The notes below the pieces were generated by a model. That model was not told where the DNA came from. It did not search any database and saw only the letters and a program-made list of their open reading frames with translations. A stretch of DNA of 7,519 nucleotides, taken from the NCBI GenBank assembly GCA_964653595.1, contig CAZZHH010000096.1, forward strand, positions 1-7,519, in the 5' to 3' direction. The DNA comes from JBAXTE01 sp964653595 (GTDB taxonomy: Bacteria; Bacteroidota; Bacteroidia; Bacteroidales; WCHB1-69). A program made the translations under genes and the position numbers. This document shows, in pieces, positions 7,356 through 7,519 of the stretch (positions within the stretch are counted from its first letter, which is position 1; each line of letters opens with the position of its first letter).

Positions 7356-7373
7356 AAAAAAACAAAATAAATT
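7356..7373 (-). repeat. 18-base inverted repeat, right copy
   Basis: Exact reverse complement of 1288-1305, A-rich on this strand. It is the innermost of three inverted blocks that occur in the same order at both ends of the hsd region. Confidence 0.55.
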
Positions 7374-7384
7374 TGTGCTTCGTG

Positions 7385-7398
7385 GATAGGTTGGTGCA
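7385..7398 (+). repeat. 14-base direct repeat, right copy
   Basis: GATAGGTTGGTGCA, identical to 1265-1278 and in the same orientation. It lies between two blocks that are inverted relative to the left side, so the two borders are not a simple pair of inverted or direct copies. Confidence 0.7.
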
Positions 7399-7475
7399 GG
7401 TTGACACAGATTAAAATGAGAGCTAAATGACTGATAAACTGACAGGAAACAAAGAACACCAGCCCCTAATAAATA

Positions 7476-7512
7476 GAGCTTTAAGCGGTGCGCAGCACCC
7501 AGCGTGAAGCTC
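7476..7512 (+). repeat. Hairpin at the right edge of the window
   Basis: GAGCTT (7476-7481) can pair with AAGCTC (7507-7512), and further in GGTGC (7487-7491) pairs with GCACC (7495-7499) around a three-base loop, with unpaired bases between. No T-run follows, so it is not a standard terminator. It could be part of a second attC-like site (GCCCCTAAT before it, GTTGA at the very end) or overlap the start of a structured RNA. The window ends too soon to decide. Confidence 0.5.
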
Positions 7513-7519
7513 CGGTTGA
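7488..7519 (+). ncRNA. Possible 5' end of a group II intron, cut by the window edge
   Basis: GTGCG at 7488-7492 matches the group II intron 5' consensus. Eleven bases later comes GTGAAG (7504-7509), at the spacing where the well-studied Ll.LtrB intron has GUGUUAAG after its own GUGCG. The bases 7497-7517 can fold as ACC-C-AGC, loop GTGAA, GCT-CC-GGT, a small stem like the first one in such introns. Only 32 bases are available, so this rests on one short consensus plus a spacing recalled from memory. The reverse transcriptase gene and domain V would lie beyond the window. Confidence 0.25.

Larger units (their letters stand above)
1185..7469 (+). mobile_element. Candidate mobile or cassette-like module carrying hsdMSR
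   Basis: The span starts at TTAGGGGC (1185-1192), just inside the GTTA of the attC-like palindrome, and ends at the exact inverse GCCCCTAA (7462-7469). In integron cassettes the first bases complement the R'' box of the cassette's own attC, which is the relation seen here. Two further inverted blocks lie inside in collinear order (1253-1262 with 7419-7428; 1288-1305 with 7356-7373). Spacings between blocks differ (60 and 25 bases on the left; 33 and 45 on the right), so the ends are degenerate. No integrase, transposase or target-site duplication is visible. A 6.3 kb three-gene cassette would be unusually large. Borders are tentative. Confidence 0.25.
7236..7475. other. Non-coding repeat-bearing spacer after hsdR
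   Basis: I see no credible gene here. The stretch begins with the second copy of the 56-base repeat and then holds the partners of the short repeats found upstream of hsdM: 7356-7373 (inverted), 7385-7398 (direct), 7419-7428 (inverted AGAGCTAAAT) and 7462-7469 (inverted GCCCCTAA). CCAACGCTCAAA also occurs twice inside it (7277-7288 and 7347-7358). A small stem TGGC-AAA-GCCA followed by four T (7330-7344) is too weak to call a terminator. Confidence 0.6.

Noticed and set aside
7214..7414. 66-codon open frame overlapping the hsdR end
   Set aside because: It starts inside hsdR and then runs through the non-coding repeat; no family features and no frame conserved with the left repeat copy.
1..7519. 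CRISPR array, tRNA or rRNA genes
   Set aside because: No regularly spaced repeats and no tRNA or rRNA-like conserved segments seen on either strand; the repeats present are only pairs.

Overview
The window looks like chromosomal accessory DNA from a member of the Bacteroidota (Flavobacteriia, Cytophagia or a relative). This is inferred from AT-rich coding sequence, A-rich leaders without clear Shine-Dalgarno sites, a perfect match to the Bacteroidota -7 promoter consensus (TAnnTTTG) ahead of hsdM, and a secretion signal ending in the Tyr-Gly-Gln style common in that phylum. I cannot name a genus.

Layout: (1) 75-1040, a single gene for a secreted protein of unknown function with a BamE/DUF2845-like C-terminus. 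(2) 1041-1491, a 451-base non-coding stretch. It holds a long imperfect palindrome (1060-1190) shaped like an integron attC site, several short repeats shared with the far end of the window, a structured 56-base repeat, and a promoter. (3) 1492-7235, a complete co-directional Type I restriction-modification operon in the order hsdM, hsdS, hsdR. The genes are separated by only 3 and 20 bases. (4) 7236-7519, a second non-coding stretch with the other 56-base repeat copy, the matching short repeats, and at the edge a hairpin that may be the first bases of a group II intron or part of another attC-like site.

The three hsd products should form one machine. HsdM is the N6-adenine methyltransferase, HsdS supplies DNA recognition, and HsdR supplies the ATP-driven translocase and PD-(D/E)XK nuclease. 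All expected catalytic motifs in M and R are visible, and no frameshift is seen. The unusual part is HsdS: 243 residues, only one target-recognition domain and one conserved helical region, about half the usual size. By analogy with known half-length HsdS proteins it would have to act as a dimer and recognise a symmetrical bipartite site. An apparent insertion of about 11 residues in its spacer helix may change the site's spacing.

The operon is bracketed by repeats. A 56-base direct repeat (55/56 identical, copies 5,895 bases apart) would allow clean loss of all three genes. Outside it, three short blocks (8, 10 and 18 bases) are inverted and collinear at the two ends, the outermost being TTAGGGGC / GCCCCTAA. 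With the attC-like palindrome, this suggests a mobile, possibly cassette-like defence module. No integrase or transposase gene lies in the window, so the mechanism is inference. I do not see a wholly new defence system: the genes are a recognisable Type I system with a minimal specificity subunit and unusual borders.
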